Below, one piece after another: positions 45,202 to 54,544 of a DNA stretch of 64,000 nucleotides; positions within the stretch are counted from its first letter, which is position 1, and every line of letters starts with the position of its first letter. Origin of the DNA: Aquirufa ecclesiirivi (GTDB lineage Bacteria > Bacteroidota > Bacteroidia > Cytophagales > Spirosomataceae). The stretch lies in assembly GCF_011250515.1 (NCBI RefSeq), contig NZ_JAANOP010000001.1:62001-126000 (forward strand), read 5' to 3'. The position numbers were made by a program, and so were the translations under genes. The notes under the pieces were generated by a model. It did not search any database and had not been told where the DNA came from. It saw only the letters and a list, made by a program, of their open reading frames with translations.

Positions 45202-46542
45202 TTATTCTGAATATAATGTACCGTTGGCCTTTTCTAATTCTACCTTAGCAATCAAGGCATTGTAAAGAGAGGTAAAGTAGTTAGCTTGAGATTCTTTGAT
45301 CGAAGTTTCTGCATTCAATACTTCGAGATTAGAACCCACTCCTTGTTGATATTTCACACGAGTCACGCGAGAAATTTCATTTGCTAAATCCAAATTAGAT
45401 TTTTGTTCCTTCAGGGATTCCAAAGAATTTTTCAAGGTAATCAAGGACTGGCTTCGCTGTAAATCAATGGAAGACTTCACTAAATCATAGCTTTGACGAA
45501 CCTTTTGAAGATTATTTTGCGATTGAATGGTTTTGTATTTCTTGGAGAAACCATCAAAAATAGGAATCTGAAGCGTAAAACCTAAAGTAGAATTATCAAA
45601 CCAAGATTGGCTAATTAAATCCCCAAATGTTTTGCGACCGTTTGTAAAGCCATAGTTCAAATTGAACAACAATCGTGGTAAATAACCAGCTTTTTGACTA
45701 CGAACATCTAATTCAGCTAATCCTTCTTGTGTTTTTAAGATGGAATATTCAATGCGGTTACCATAATTGAAAGGCAAGTTTTCATCGATGGAGTTAAACT
45801 TCAAATCCACTTGTTCTAAGGTTAGCGACAAACGAATCGGCTCTTCCATAGGATAGCCCATTTGAAATTTCAAGAGAGAATATCCCAAATCTTGAATACG
45901 AATCACATTGTCCAATTCCGTTTTTAAGTTATTCGATTGTACTTCCAAACGTTGAACATCAATTCTCTCCACAAAGCCTTGTTTATTTAGCGCTCTGGTC
46001 TCTTTTAGTAAAGAATCCAACCGGCCCACATTGGCTTGTAAAATCTGAAGACGCTTTTCGTTAACCAAAATACCGTAATAGGCTTTCATCACACCTTCTG
46101 CTACTTGTTGTTTGGATTGGACTAAGCTCTTGGTCGACAATTCTTTATATACTTCCGATGCTTTTAAGCCAAGTAAGTATGTACCATCAAAAACCAATTG
46201 GCTTAAGCCGACATTGGCCATACCTGAATTCTTCACTCCAAATTCTGCAGCAACGATTTCTCCATCAGCAGCACTAGGATTAAAGGTTTTGGCAGGGATA
46301 AACATCCTTTGAATGATTAAGTTATTGGTATACGTAACCCCTGCATTCACTTGAGGCAAACCGATAGCTTTAATTTCATTAATTTTTGCACTCGCATTTT
46401 GCAAATCCAATTGGCTATTTTTCACTTGTACATGGTGGATGATAGCATAGTCAACAGCCTCTTTAAGACTGAAACTTTGAGCCATCCCCGTCAATGACAA
46501 GAAACAAAATAGCCCGATAAAATAGAGTTTTTGGCGAATCAT
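45202..46542 (-). CDS. TolC-family outer-membrane efflux protein
   Basis: The 446-residue protein begins at ATG 46542 with signal IRQKLYFIGLFCFLSLTGMAQ. Two outer-membrane efflux repeats are visible: SLKEAVDYAIIHHVQVKNSQ, VNAGVTYTNN, then GLAELDVRSQKAGYLPRLLFNLNYGF and VKYQQGVGSNLEVLNAETSI. A longer frame up to 46713 runs into tetR and is not the start. It begins 1 nt after tetR ends. Confidence 0.94.
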   Translation of the reverse strand: MIRQKLYFIGLFCFLSLTGMAQSFSLKEAVDYAIIHHVQVKNSQLDLQNASAKINEIKAIGLPQVNAGVTYTNNLIIQRMFIPAKTFNPSAADGEIVAAEFGVKNSGMANVGLSQLVFDGTYLLGLKASEVYKELSTKSLVQSKQQVAEGVMKAYYGILVNEKRLQILQANVGRLDSLLKETRALNKQGFVERIDVQRLEVQSNNLKTELDNVIRIQDLGYSLLKFQMGYPMEEPIRLSLTLEQVDLKFNSIDENLPFNYGNRIEYSILKTQEGLAELDVRSQKAGYLPRLLFNLNYGFTNGRKTFGDLISQSWFDNSTLGFTLQIPIFDGFSKKYKTIQSQNNLQKVRQSYDLVKSSIDLQRSQSLITLKNSLESLKEQKSNLDLANEISRVTRVKYQQGVGSNLEVLNAETSIKESQANYFTSLYNALIAKVELEKANGTLYSE

Positions 46543-46543
46543 G

Positions 46544-47143
46544 TTAGTTGTTATTTTGGTATGATAAATAGAGAGAGAGACCCTTTTCTGTGAGAATACC
46601 TCGCATAAAATGGTCCAATAAAATTTGTTGTGTATCAAAAAAAGAAAGTTTACTATGCGTGTAAAAGTTGGGGTCAAAGGACAAATCCACTTCTCCCATA
46701 CGAAGGCGAGCAATTAAATCCACCTCAATTTCAGGACGGAAATAACCTTGCTCGATCCCCGTTTTCAAATCAACCTTGAGGCTATTCATGATGCAATCTT
46801 CCTTGTACTTCGTAAACAATTCATAAGCTTTGGGAAAATACTTCTTCACTTCAAACAACAAACGAGGGTTCATTTCAGATAAAGTGGTCTTCATGATTTC
46901 CAAGGATTGTAACGTTTTATGTATCACATCCTTCGAGCTTTTATTCAACTCTTCCCATTTACAAAAATCATTTTGAATGAATGATTCCAATACCTGATAC
47001 ACCATGGCGTCTTTATCAGGAAAATGTTGATAAATCGTTTTTTTAGAAATGCCCAATTCTGAAGCAATCGTATCCATCGTTACGGATCTAACCCCGTATC
47101 TGAAGTATAATTCTGTCCCCTTTTCAAGTATTCTAACTTTCAT
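46544..47143 (-). CDS. TetR/AcrR-family transcriptional regulator
   Basis: The 199-residue repressor has an N-terminal TetR helix-turn-helix (ILEKGTELYFRYGVRSVTMDTIASELGISKKTIYQHFPDKDAMVYQVL, about 5-52, shown here in part by GISKKTIYQHF) and a helical ligand domain. ATG 47143 is chosen because the ATG at 47173 overlaps the -7 element. It is the first gene of the efflux operon and probably autoregulates it. Confidence 0.92.
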   Translation of the reverse strand: MKVRILEKGTELYFRYGVRSVTMDTIASELGISKKTIYQHFPDKDAMVYQVLESFIQNDFCKWEELNKSSKDVIHKTLQSLEIMKTTLSEMNPRLLFEVKKYFPKAYELFTKYKEDCIMNSLKVDLKTGIEQGYFRPEIEVDLIARLRMGEVDLSFDPNFYTHSKLSFFDTQQILLDHFMRGILTEKGLSLYLSYQNNN

Positions 47144-47172
47144 GCTCGTAATTTTAATTAAAATCGAGAGCA

Positions 47173-47202
47173 CAAAACTAAGGAAACTTTTGAATGCTAC
47201 AA
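47173..47202 (-). promoter_or_regulatory. Promoter of the tetR-efflux operon
   Basis: On the minus strand TTG, a 19-nt spacer and TAGTTTTG match the consensus in full. A TetR operator could overlap here, but I see no clear palindrome. Confidence 0.75.
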
Positions 47203-47259
47203 AGTTTTTTGTATTATTTTTAGATTATCGGTTTGGATAAATGATGAACGGCATGCCGT

Positions 47260-47769
47260 TTACCGACCAAAATCGTCTTGCAAACGAACGATATCGGATT
47301 CATCGGATGGATTCGCCAAATCAGTATGTTGCCAAATTTCTGCTACTAAACCCCATTGATCCAAACCAATCAGTCGGTGTCTTCGACCAGTGGGTAATAC
47401 AATAACATCTGATTCTTCATACACGCCATAATCCCCTTGTTCATCTGTAGTTGAAATGGCTACGCCAATGGGCCCATGAACAACTGTCCAAATTTCTGCC
47501 CGACGAAAATGGTATTGCCAAGAGAGGCGTTGATGTGGGGCGACTACTAGAAATTTAGGGCTTAGTTTCTGGGTAATTTGAATGTCATCAAGGCTCAATT
47601 GAGGAAAATATTGAGATACGAATTTTGCTACTTGACTTTCATCCAATACAAAAAAACCTCCCCAGGGTCTGGTAAAATCTTGATCTACGATTCGATATCC
47701 CGCCTCTTCTACGTAAGCTTGAACTTCTTGTAAAACAGCTAATTTGGGTAAATTGGAATCGAATTTCAT
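47260..47769 (-). CDS. Cupin-fold sugar-phosphate-isomerase-like protein
   Basis: The 169-residue protein has a single cupin: RPWGGFFVLDES, KFLVVAPHQRLSWQYHFRRAEIW and SDVIVLPTGRRHRLIG, resembling the C-terminal domain of mannose-6-phosphate isomerase type II. Related Bacteroidota proteins are often named phosphoheptose isomerase; the substrate is unproven. His and Glu in the two cupin motifs could bind a metal. Confidence 0.8.
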   Translation of the reverse strand: MKFDSNLPKLAVLQEVQAYVEEAGYRIVDQDFTRPWGGFFVLDESQVAKFVSQYFPQLSLDDIQITQKLSPKFLVVAPHQRLSWQYHFRRAEIWTVVHGPIGVAISTTDEQGDYGVYEESDVIVLPTGRRHRLIGLDQWGLVAEIWQHTDLANPSDESDIVRLQDDFGR

Positions 47770-47788
47770 AGAGTGGAATTTTGCTAGG

Positions 47789-47825
47789 CAAAAATAAAAA
47801 AAGGACGGGGATTTACCCGTCCTTT
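47789..47825 (-). terminator. Terminator of the Gfo/Idh/MocA gene
   Basis: Stem AAAGGACGGG/CCCGTCCTTT with a 6-nt loop; the minus strand continues with T7. A -7 match (TATTTTTG, 47789-47796) for the cupin gene overlaps its T tract. Confidence 0.88.
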
Positions 47826-47849
47826 CATCATTATCCTATTAAAAACTTA

Positions 47850-49283
47850 TTATAACGTCCAACCAGCACGATACTCTCTTCTTACGAATTGATTGGCTGG
47901 GTCAAAATTGGTAATGCGCATGTTGGTTGCATCCCAATTTAATTTTTGGCGACCAATATATTTGGCTGTACGGCCTTCGCCTTCACGTAACATATAAGAG
48001 CGAATCGCTAAGTTACCCATCAAAACAGATTCAGTAAATGGACCAGCATAGTCGAATGGAGAGCTAACTTCCATTTTACCAAAACCTGCTTTACAAGCTT
48101 CTACCCACTGGGTATTATGTCCACCATCTCCACCTACTACGCGAGGTAATTTGGCTTTTGGAAGTTCTTCCGCTGGCACTTGCTTGCCGTTTTTGTAAAC
48201 TTTAGGATACATACCATAAGTTCCACAGGTCATGATACCTTTGGAACCAATTAAGATGACACCATTACTTCCATCAGGATCACCGATGGTCTCTGTTGAT
48301 GGAATACCATCTGGATGAGGAGCACGTAAACCACCATCATACCAAGTTAAGGTTACAGGAGAAGGATTACGTTTGGTAGCACCATAATGTAAAGTCACCA
48401 TAGACGAAGGTGGGCATCCTTCTGGAATCCACTCAGGAACCCAATCATTCAGGAATACGGATCCTACGGAGCATTCCACATCAATGGCATCACGGATACC
48501 TAATACTTTAAAAGGAGGATCTAATAAGTGGCAGCCCATATCTCCCAAAGCACCAGTACCATAATCCCACCAACCTCTCCATTTAAATGGCAATAAAGCT
48601 GGATTATATTCACGGTATTTAGCTGGCCCTAACCATAGGTCCCAATCTAATTCTTTAGGCACTTCAAAACCAGCAGATGGGTATTTAATTCCTTGTGGCC
48701 AAACGGGACGGTTGGTCCAAACTTGTACGGAGTGAACTTTACCAATAACACCTCCGTCGAACCATTCAATCATGGTTCTAACACCGTCACCTGATGACCC
48801 TTGATTTCCCATTTGGGTAACCACTTGCATTTCACGAGCTTTTTCAGCGATAATACGTGCCTCATAAATGTCATGTGCCAAAGGCTTCTGAACATATACG
48901 TGCTTCTTACGGCGCATAGCCTCCATGGCTATGGTAGCGTGCGTATGGTCAGGAGTAGATACGATGACTGCATCTATATTATTACCTTCTTTGTCTAAGG
49001 CCGTGCGGAAGTCTTTATAAAAATTCGCTTTAGGTAAGTCTTTCTTAATTCTAGCCACCTGGCGATCATCTACGTCCACGACTGCTACAATGTTTTCAGC
49101 ACCTTTGTTGTAGGAGTTCATGATATCACTATATCCTTTTCCTCCTCCACCAATACCCATGATGTTCAATTTATCGGATGGTGCTTGATATCCTTTTCCA
49201 AGTACATGGCGTGGGACAATGTAAAACGAGGCAGCTGCGACAGACGCATTTTTTATAAAATCTCGCCTAGAATGATTACTCAT
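47850..49283 (-). CDS. Tat-exported Gfo/Idh/MocA oxidoreductase
   Basis: The 477-residue protein has a Tat signal (NHSRRDFIKNASVAAASFYIV), a Rossmann domain (LNIMGIGGGGKGYSD, VVDVDDRQ), the family motif VSTPDHTHATIAMEAMRRKKHVYVQKPLAHD with the catalytic Lys-Pro, and a C-terminal substrate domain with MGCHLLD and GDGGHNTQWVEACK. It probably oxidises or epimerises a sugar in the periplasm. A single gene closed by a terminator. Confidence 0.9.
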   Translation of the reverse strand: MSNHSRRDFIKNASVAAASFYIVPRHVLGKGYQAPSDKLNIMGIGGGGKGYSDIMNSYNKGAENIVAVVDVDDRQVARIKKDLPKANFYKDFRTALDKEGNNIDAVIVSTPDHTHATIAMEAMRRKKHVYVQKPLAHDIYEARIIAEKAREMQVVTQMGNQGSSGDGVRTMIEWFDGGVIGKVHSVQVWTNRPVWPQGIKYPSAGFEVPKELDWDLWLGPAKYREYNPALLPFKWRGWWDYGTGALGDMGCHLLDPPFKVLGIRDAIDVECSVGSVFLNDWVPEWIPEGCPPSSMVTLHYGATKRNPSPVTLTWYDGGLRAPHPDGIPSTETIGDPDGSNGVILIGSKGIMTCGTYGMYPKVYKNGKQVPAEELPKAKLPRVVGGDGGHNTQWVEACKAGFGKMEVSSPFDYAGPFTESVLMGNLAIRSYMLREGEGRTAKYIGRQKLNWDATNMRITNFDPANQFVRREYRAGWTL

Positions 49284-49318
49284 AGTATTTGCTAGTTTTA
49301 AAGGTTATTAATTATCAA

Positions 49319-49351
49319 AGATTTGTCAACGTTTGAAACGTTGACAAATCT
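49319..49351. repeat. 33-bp palindrome, variant copy 3
   Basis: Perfect arms AGATTTGTCAACGTT and AACGTTGACAAATCT with loop TGA. It shares the 15-3-15 design and the GTCAA-GTTTG core with the other copies, but the outer bases differ. Confidence 0.75.
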
Positions 49352-49467
49352 GCATTTAGCCTAGTAAAATTGTCAAAAAAACTTCAAATGACAAATCTAT
49401 TTCTTGATATTTTACTAATTCCATGCTTTTATCAATCAATTGATTTAGACTATCAAATTCATTGGCA

Positions 49468-49500
49468 CAAAAAAAGGGGCTTGCTTTCGCAAACCCCTTC
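49468..49500 (-). terminator. Terminator of rpsA
   Basis: Stem GGGGCTTGC/GCAAACCCC with one mismatch and loop TTTC; the minus strand continues with T8. It begins 19 nt past the rpsA stop. Confidence 0.88.
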
Positions 49501-49518
49501 AAGCAAACCTTAATTTAC

Positions 49519-51351
49519 TTATTCAGCTTTCTTGGATTTTTTCTCCAATTTTTTGATCGCTTGAGCACGCTCAGCACCTTCCATCTGCTCTTTCAAGGCA
49601 GATAAAGCTCCGATATCACCCATAGTAGATTTCTCAGCTGTTACTGTGGTCTTTTCTGAAGACTTAGCCGCTGCCTTTTTCTTTTCAGGCTTAGCAGCTG
49701 CAGCTGTTTCCTCTGCAGTTGGTGCAGTGAAAGTACGTGTGTGAGAAAGAATAATCTTACGATCATCTTTTTGGAATTCAGTAACGATGAAATCCAAAGC
49801 CTCACCAACTTCCGCTACAGATTCATCTGCTTTAGTCAATTGCTTCAAAGGAGATAAACCTTCGATACCGTATGGCAATTCTAACACAGCCATTTTATCA
49901 TTTTTAGAGATGATAGTAGCTTTGTGAGAAGAACCTACTGTGAATACACTTTCAAATGTATCCCAAGGGTTTTCTTCTAATTGTTTGTGACCAAGAGCCA
50001 AACGACGGTTATCAGCATCTAATTCGATTACGATAACATCCAATGAATCTCCCACTTTCACAAACTCAGATGGGTGTTTGATTTTCTTAGTCCAAGATAA
50101 GTCAGATACGTGAACAAGACCATCGATACCTTCTTCTAACTCAAGGAATAAACCAAAGTTAGTCAAGTTACGAACTGTTCCTTTGTGCTTAGTACCTACT
50201 GCATATTTAGACAATAAATCAGTTTTAGTCCAAGGATCTTCCGTTAATTGTTTGATACCTAAAGACATCTTGCGTTCAGAACGATCTAATGTTAACACAA
50301 CTGCTTCCATTTCATCGCCTACTTTCAAGAAATCTTGTGGATTACGTAAGTGCTGAGACCATGACATTTCTGACACGTGGATTAAACCTTCAACACCAGG
50401 TAACACTTCTAAGAATGCACCGTAATCTGCTACGTTGACGATTTTACCTTTTACTTTAGAACCAACTTCAACATCAGTAGCTAATGCTTCCCAAGGATGA
50501 GCTTGTAACTGCTTCATACCTAAAGAAATACGCTTCTTGTTTTCGTCGAAATCTAATACGACAACTTGAATCTTCTGATCTAATTTCAACACCTCTTGTG
50601 GGTGGTTGATACGACCCCATGAGATATCTGTAATGTGCAATAAACCATCTACACCACCTAAGTCGATGAACACACCGAAATTAGTCATGTTTTTGATCAC
50701 ACCTTCTAATACTTGACCCTTATCTAAGTTGTTCAAGATTAATTGACGCTGCTCCTCAAGATCTTTTTCGATCAATACTTTATGAGAAACAACTACGTTG
50801 TCATTTGTATGGTTAATCTTAACCACTTTAACCTCCATGTTCTTTCCAACAAAAATGTCGAAATCACGGATAGGCTTAACGTCAATTTGAGAACCTGGCA
50901 AGAAAGCCTCGATTCCAAAAATATCCACGATCAAACCACCTTTGGTACGACGCTTTACAAAACCATTGATAATGGTATCTTCTTCTAAAGCACGCTCAAT
51001 GTTGATCCAAGCTCCCATTACTTTCGCAAGCTTACGAGATAGAATCAATTGGCCATTTGAATCTTCTTGGTTTTCAATATATACTTCTACTTCGTCACCT
51101 GCCTTCAAATCCGGCATATCACGAAACTCAGAAGCAGATACCAAACCGTCCGATTTGAATCCAATGTTTACAATAACTTCACGGTCTGTTTTGCTCACAA
51201 CAATACCTTTCACCACTTCCTTCTCAGTCACCGAATTCAAAGTAGCCTCAATGGCTGCTTCCATTTGTTTCTTTTGCTCAGCAGTATAATTACCACCGAA
51301 ACCTTTACCATCGATCTGATCCCAGTCGAAATCTTTTTGTTTATTAGACAT
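49519..51351 (-). CDS. rpsA: 30S ribosomal protein S1
   Basis: The 610-residue protein carries six S1 domains (about 45-110, 125-190, 207-275, 292-360, 378-447 and 465-530), each with a GxV...G.FV or G.FLEL pattern such as VLEGVIKNMTNFGVFIDLGG. The C-terminus is an Ala/Lys/Glu-rich tail (about 540-610). It binds mRNA for translation initiation, which matters in a phylum that rarely uses Shine-Dalgarno pairing. The ATG at 51351 (SNKQKDFDWDQ) follows a strong promoter; the 51390 start is less likely. Confidence 0.96.
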   Translation of the reverse strand: MSNKQKDFDWDQIDGKGFGGNYTAEQKKQMEAAIEATLNSVTEKEVVKGIVVSKTDREVIVNIGFKSDGLVSASEFRDMPDLKAGDEVEVYIENQEDSNGQLILSRKLAKVMGAWINIERALEEDTIINGFVKRRTKGGLIVDIFGIEAFLPGSQIDVKPIRDFDIFVGKNMEVKVVKINHTNDNVVVSHKVLIEKDLEEQRQLILNNLDKGQVLEGVIKNMTNFGVFIDLGGVDGLLHITDISWGRINHPQEVLKLDQKIQVVVLDFDENKKRISLGMKQLQAHPWEALATDVEVGSKVKGKIVNVADYGAFLEVLPGVEGLIHVSEMSWSQHLRNPQDFLKVGDEMEAVVLTLDRSERKMSLGIKQLTEDPWTKTDLLSKYAVGTKHKGTVRNLTNFGLFLELEEGIDGLVHVSDLSWTKKIKHPSEFVKVGDSLDVIVIELDADNRRLALGHKQLEENPWDTFESVFTVGSSHKATIISKNDKMAVLELPYGIEGLSPLKQLTKADESVAEVGEALDFIVTEFQKDDRKIILSHTRTFTAPTAEETAAAAKPEKKKAAAKSSEKTTVTAEKSTMGDIGALSALKEQMEGAERAQAIKKLEKKSKKAE

Positions 51352-51429
51352 AATTTTTGCCCTAGGTACATCAACATGCTGGGCTAACACGTTGAAATTT
51401 AGATTAATAATTAATTTTTAAACGGGGTG

Positions 51430-51459
51430 CAAAGATAAATAAAATAATTTCAATTTCAA
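51430..51459 (-). promoter_or_regulatory. Promoter of rpsA
   Basis: TTG (51457-51459), a 19-nt spacer and TATCTTTG (51430-51437) on the minus strand match the consensus perfectly. The leader is about 70 nt. Confidence 0.8.
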
Positions 51460-51498
51460 CTGAATTCCTTAAATTAGAAGCCTCAAGACCATAACAAC

Positions 51499-52650
51499 AT
51501 GAAAAAACTCGCCATTTGGCTCCCAATTGCCTTCCTTTGTATTCAAATTTTATCTATTTCTTTATTCGCAAAACCTACTAAAGGCCCTATGTCCCTTACA
51601 TCCAAACCATTCGGTAAAACACAAGCCGGAAAACCTGTTACCCTTTATACCTTAAAAAACACATCCGGCATGGAAGTTCAGATCATGAATTACGGTGGCA
51701 TCATCACCAAAATTTTATGCCCTGATAAAAACAATCAAATGGAAGATGTTGTCCTAGGCTACGAAACTCTTCAAGAATATGAAAAAGGTTCACCCTATTT
51801 TGGAGCCATCATTGGAAGATATGGGAATCGAATTGCCAAAGGTAAATTCAGTTTAGATGGTAAAAACTATGAACTCTACACCCAAAACATGGGAAACCAC
51901 CTGCATGGCGGTAAAGTAGGCTTTGATAAAGTAGTCTGGAAAGTCCTAGCAGCCGAAGGCGATGACAAAGGTTCCAAATTGGTTTTGTCATACCTTTCAA
52001 AAGACGGAGAGGAAGGTTATCCTGGTAATTTACAAGTTCAAGTTACTTATACCTTAAGTCCTGCCAATGAATTGGGGATTGAATACAAAGCCACCACCGA
52101 CAAAGCCACCGTACTTAATTTAAGCAATCATACCTATTTTAACTTATCAGGTAATACCAAAAGAGACATTACTGGACATCAAGTTCAATTAAATGCCAAC
52201 AAATTGGTAGCTGTGGATGAAACCTTAATCCCAACGGGCGAACTATTGGACGTAAAAGGTGGAGCATTTGATTTTTTACAGCCACACCTTATTTCGGAAC
52301 GTGTAGATGCCGATGATATTCAAATTAAACGAGGAGGAGGTTATGACCACTGCGTGGTATTTGATAAAGCTCCAGGTGTTTTTGCCAAAGTAGGAAAAGT
52401 CACCGACCCTGTTTCAGGCAGAAGTGTGGAATTATCCACTTCAGAACCAGCCACGCAATTTTATACAGGAAACTTTTTAAATGGTACTTACAGCGGTAAA
52501 TATGGTGTCAATTATACCAAAAGAATGGGCTTTTGTTTAGAAACTGAGCATTTTCCAGATTCTCCTAATCACCCTAGTTTCCCTAGCACTGTTTTACGTC
52601 CTGGGCAAACTTATGCGAGTAAAACAGTTTATCAGTTTACTCATAAATAA
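51499..52650 (+). CDS. galM: Aldose 1-epimerase (galactose mutarotase), exported
   Basis: The 383-residue enzyme interconverts alpha and beta anomers of aldoses. It has a signal peptide (KKLAIWLPIAFLCIQILSISLFA), MNYGGIITKI, GRYGNRIAKGKF, the catalytic His in LSNHTYFNLSG, GGYDHCVVFD and the Glu near the end in CLETEHFPDSPNHPSFPS. It is likely periplasmic, in line with extracellular polysaccharide use. Confidence 0.94.
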   Translation: MKKLAIWLPIAFLCIQILSISLFAKPTKGPMSLTSKPFGKTQAGKPVTLYTLKNTSGMEVQIMNYGGIITKILCPDKNNQMEDVVLGYETLQEYEKGSPYFGAIIGRYGNRIAKGKFSLDGKNYELYTQNMGNHLHGGKVGFDKVVWKVLAAEGDDKGSKLVLSYLSKDGEEGYPGNLQVQVTYTLSPANELGIEYKATTDKATVLNLSNHTYFNLSGNTKRDITGHQVQLNANKLVAVDETLIPTGELLDVKGGAFDFLQPHLISERVDADDIQIKRGGGYDHCVVFDKAPGVFAKVGKVTDPVSGRSVELSTSEPATQFYTGNFLNGTYSGKYGVNYTKRMGFCLETEHFPDSPNHPSFPSTVLRPGQTYASKTVYQFTHK

Positions 52651-52684
52651 GATATACTATTTAACGAATCTCATTCGTTAGCTT

Positions 52685-52717
52685 AACGCTGTCAAGGTTT
52701 TAAACCTTGCCAGCGTT
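52685..52717. repeat. Dispersed 33-bp palindrome, copy 4, inside the mazG 3' end
   Basis: Arms AACGCTGTCAAGGTT and AACCTTGCCAGCGTT, loop TTA. On the minus strand it supplies the last five mazG codons (NAGKV) and the TAA stop. Confidence 0.93.
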
Positions 52718-53500
52718 GCTTTTTTTAGCCTCTTCCCAATACACATCCATCTCGGCCAGTGTCATTTCAGATAGGCTTTTACCCGCTTCTTTTGCTTTCT
52801 TTTCCAAATATTGAAACCGATAAATAAACTTGCGATTGGTTCGCTCAACAGCCGTTTCTGGATTGATGTCAATAAACCTAGCAAAATTGACCAAACTAAA
52901 TATCAAATCACCTAACTCTCCTTCTGCCTCCTCTTTTTGTCCTGAAGACAATTCTTTCCCAACAAATACTTCTTTAAACTCCCCTAATTCTTCTTCCACT
53001 TTGGCCCAAACTTGTTCCTTTTCCTCCCAATCAAAACCAGCTCCTCTAGCTTTTTCTTGAATACGCATCGCTTTCACTAAGGCAGGCAATGACCCTGGAA
53101 CACCTGATAATACAGATTCATTTCCTTCTTTTAACTTTAAAGCCTCCCAATTAGCTTTCACTTCCTCCTCGGTTTCAGCTTTAGTATCTCCATAAATATG
53201 CGGATGTCTGGAAATCAACTTTTCAGCAATGCTGTCTAACACATCTTTGACATCAAAAGCTTGACTTTCAGAACCTATTTTACTGTAAAAAACCAAATGC
53301 AGAAACAGATCCCCAATTTCCTTCTTTACCTCCATTTGATCTCCATCTAAAATCGCATCCGACAATTCATAGGTTTCCTCAATGGTCAAATGACGTAAAG
53401 TGTCCATGGTCTGTTTCCGATCCCAAGGACACTTCTCCCTTAAATCATCCATGATGCATAATAATCTATCAAATGCCTCTGCAGCTTCTGGGTATCTCAT
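52700..53500 (-). CDS. mazG: Nucleoside triphosphate pyrophosphohydrolase
   Basis: MazG hydrolyses NTPs to NMP and pyrophosphate. The 266-residue protein has two MazG domains: the first with CPWDRKQTMDTLRHLTIEETYEL and KKEIGDLFLHLVFYS (EExxE...ExxD metal site), the second with VEEELGEFKEVF and EGELGDLIFSLVNFARF. The ATG at 53500 gives the family start RYPEAAEAFDRL. The last residues NAGKV and the stop come from a dispersed repeat. It follows the GH16 stop by 1 nt. Confidence 0.94.
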   Translation of the reverse strand: MRYPEAAEAFDRLLCIMDDLREKCPWDRKQTMDTLRHLTIEETYELSDAILDGDQMEVKKEIGDLFLHLVFYSKIGSESQAFDVKDVLDSIAEKLISRHPHIYGDTKAETEEEVKANWEALKLKEGNESVLSGVPGSLPALVKAMRIQEKARGAGFDWEEKEQVWAKVEEELGEFKEVFVGKELSSGQKEEAEGELGDLIFSLVNFARFIDINPETAVERTNRKFIYRFQYLEKKAKEAGKSLSEMTLAEMDVYWEEAKKSNAGKV

Positions 53501-53501
53501 A

Positions 53502-54332
53502 TTATTGTTGTTTGTAAGCATAAATTCGCACATAATCCACTTCCATTTTGGCGGGAAAAACCGTATCATCTACTCCCTTTAAACCTCCCCAGCTCCCACC
53601 AACAGCAATATTCAGTAGTAAATACATCTTTTGGTCAAATGGCCAATCTTGCCAACCCTTACCTGAGTTTTTAAAACTCAAAGTCTCCTTTCCATCCAAA
53701 AATGTTTTAATGTAATCGGGCGTCCAATCCATGCGGTATTCATGAAATGCTGTATTAAAATCAGGTACTTGAGTAATGGATTCAGGATAAGGAACTATTC
53801 CTTTATTAGAATTATATCGATGAATCACCGAATGAACTTGCCCAGGATCATACCCAACATGTTCCATCATATCAATTTCTCCATTATTGGGGATATTAGT
53901 GGGGTCATATTTGTTCTCAGATGATAGCATCCAGATGGCGGGCCATGTTCCTCTTCCAGCAGGTAATTTGGCACGAACAACGACACGACCATAAAGAAAA
54001 TTAAACTTATCATGCGTCACAAGTCTTGCAGAAGTATAATTTTTCCCAAAAAGCCGTTCCTTTCTGGCTTCGATAGTCAAAACTCCTCCATTGACACGCA
54101 CATTATCTATATCTGCCTTAGTATAATATTGTAATTCATTATTTCCCCAACCAGTTCCACCCACTTGATAATCCCAGCGACTTGCATCTGGCAAACCATC
54201 AGTATCAAAATTATCCTCCCAGATTGGATTCTCAGTAAATTCATTCATGATTTCAGGTTCCGATTCGGTGATTTGACATGAAAAAAAACTACACAAGATT
54301 ACCACTAGCCCGAATTTTACCCAAATTTTCAT
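53502..54332 (-). CDS. GH16 laminarinase-like lipoprotein, copy 1
   Basis: The 276-residue protein begins at ATG 54332 with lipobox SFFSCQ and has the GH16 fold: GWGNNELQYYT, SARLVTHDKFNFLYGRVVVRAKLPAG, WPAIWMLSS and the catalytic motif GEIDMMEHVG (two Glu), then WPFDQKMYLLLNIAVGGSWGG. It probably cleaves beta-1,3-glucan at the cell surface. It is a paralogue of the next gene upstream (54545-55411). Confidence 0.93.
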   Translation of the reverse strand: MKIWVKFGLVVILCSFFSCQITESEPEIMNEFTENPIWEDNFDTDGLPDASRWDYQVGGTGWGNNELQYYTKADIDNVRVNGGVLTIEARKERLFGKNYTSARLVTHDKFNFLYGRVVVRAKLPAGRGTWPAIWMLSSENKYDPTNIPNNGEIDMMEHVGYDPGQVHSVIHRYNSNKGIVPYPESITQVPDFNTAFHEYRMDWTPDYIKTFLDGKETLSFKNSGKGWQDWPFDQKMYLLLNIAVGGSWGGLKGVDDTVFPAKMEVDYVRIYAYKQQ

Positions 54333-54502
54333 ATCTAAACCCAAGAGAGAAATTTGTGATTTACCTTTCTCATATGTAATTAAATTGCTCAACAATTAAT
54401 TTCAATCAAAGCTAGGACGCTATAAAAGTATGACAATGTCTTATTATCAGTTAGTTGATGAAAAATGTGCAATTATTTTGCCAAAAAAAACGTTCTAGAC
54501 CT

Positions 54503-54535
54503 AACGCTGTCAAGGTTTGGAACCTTGCCAGCGTT
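54503..54535. repeat. Dispersed 33-bp palindrome, copy 5
   Basis: Identical to copy 1. It lies 9 bp past the stop of GH16 copy 2 and upstream of GH16 copy 1. Confidence 0.93.
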
Positions 54536-54544
54536 GGGGAAAAA

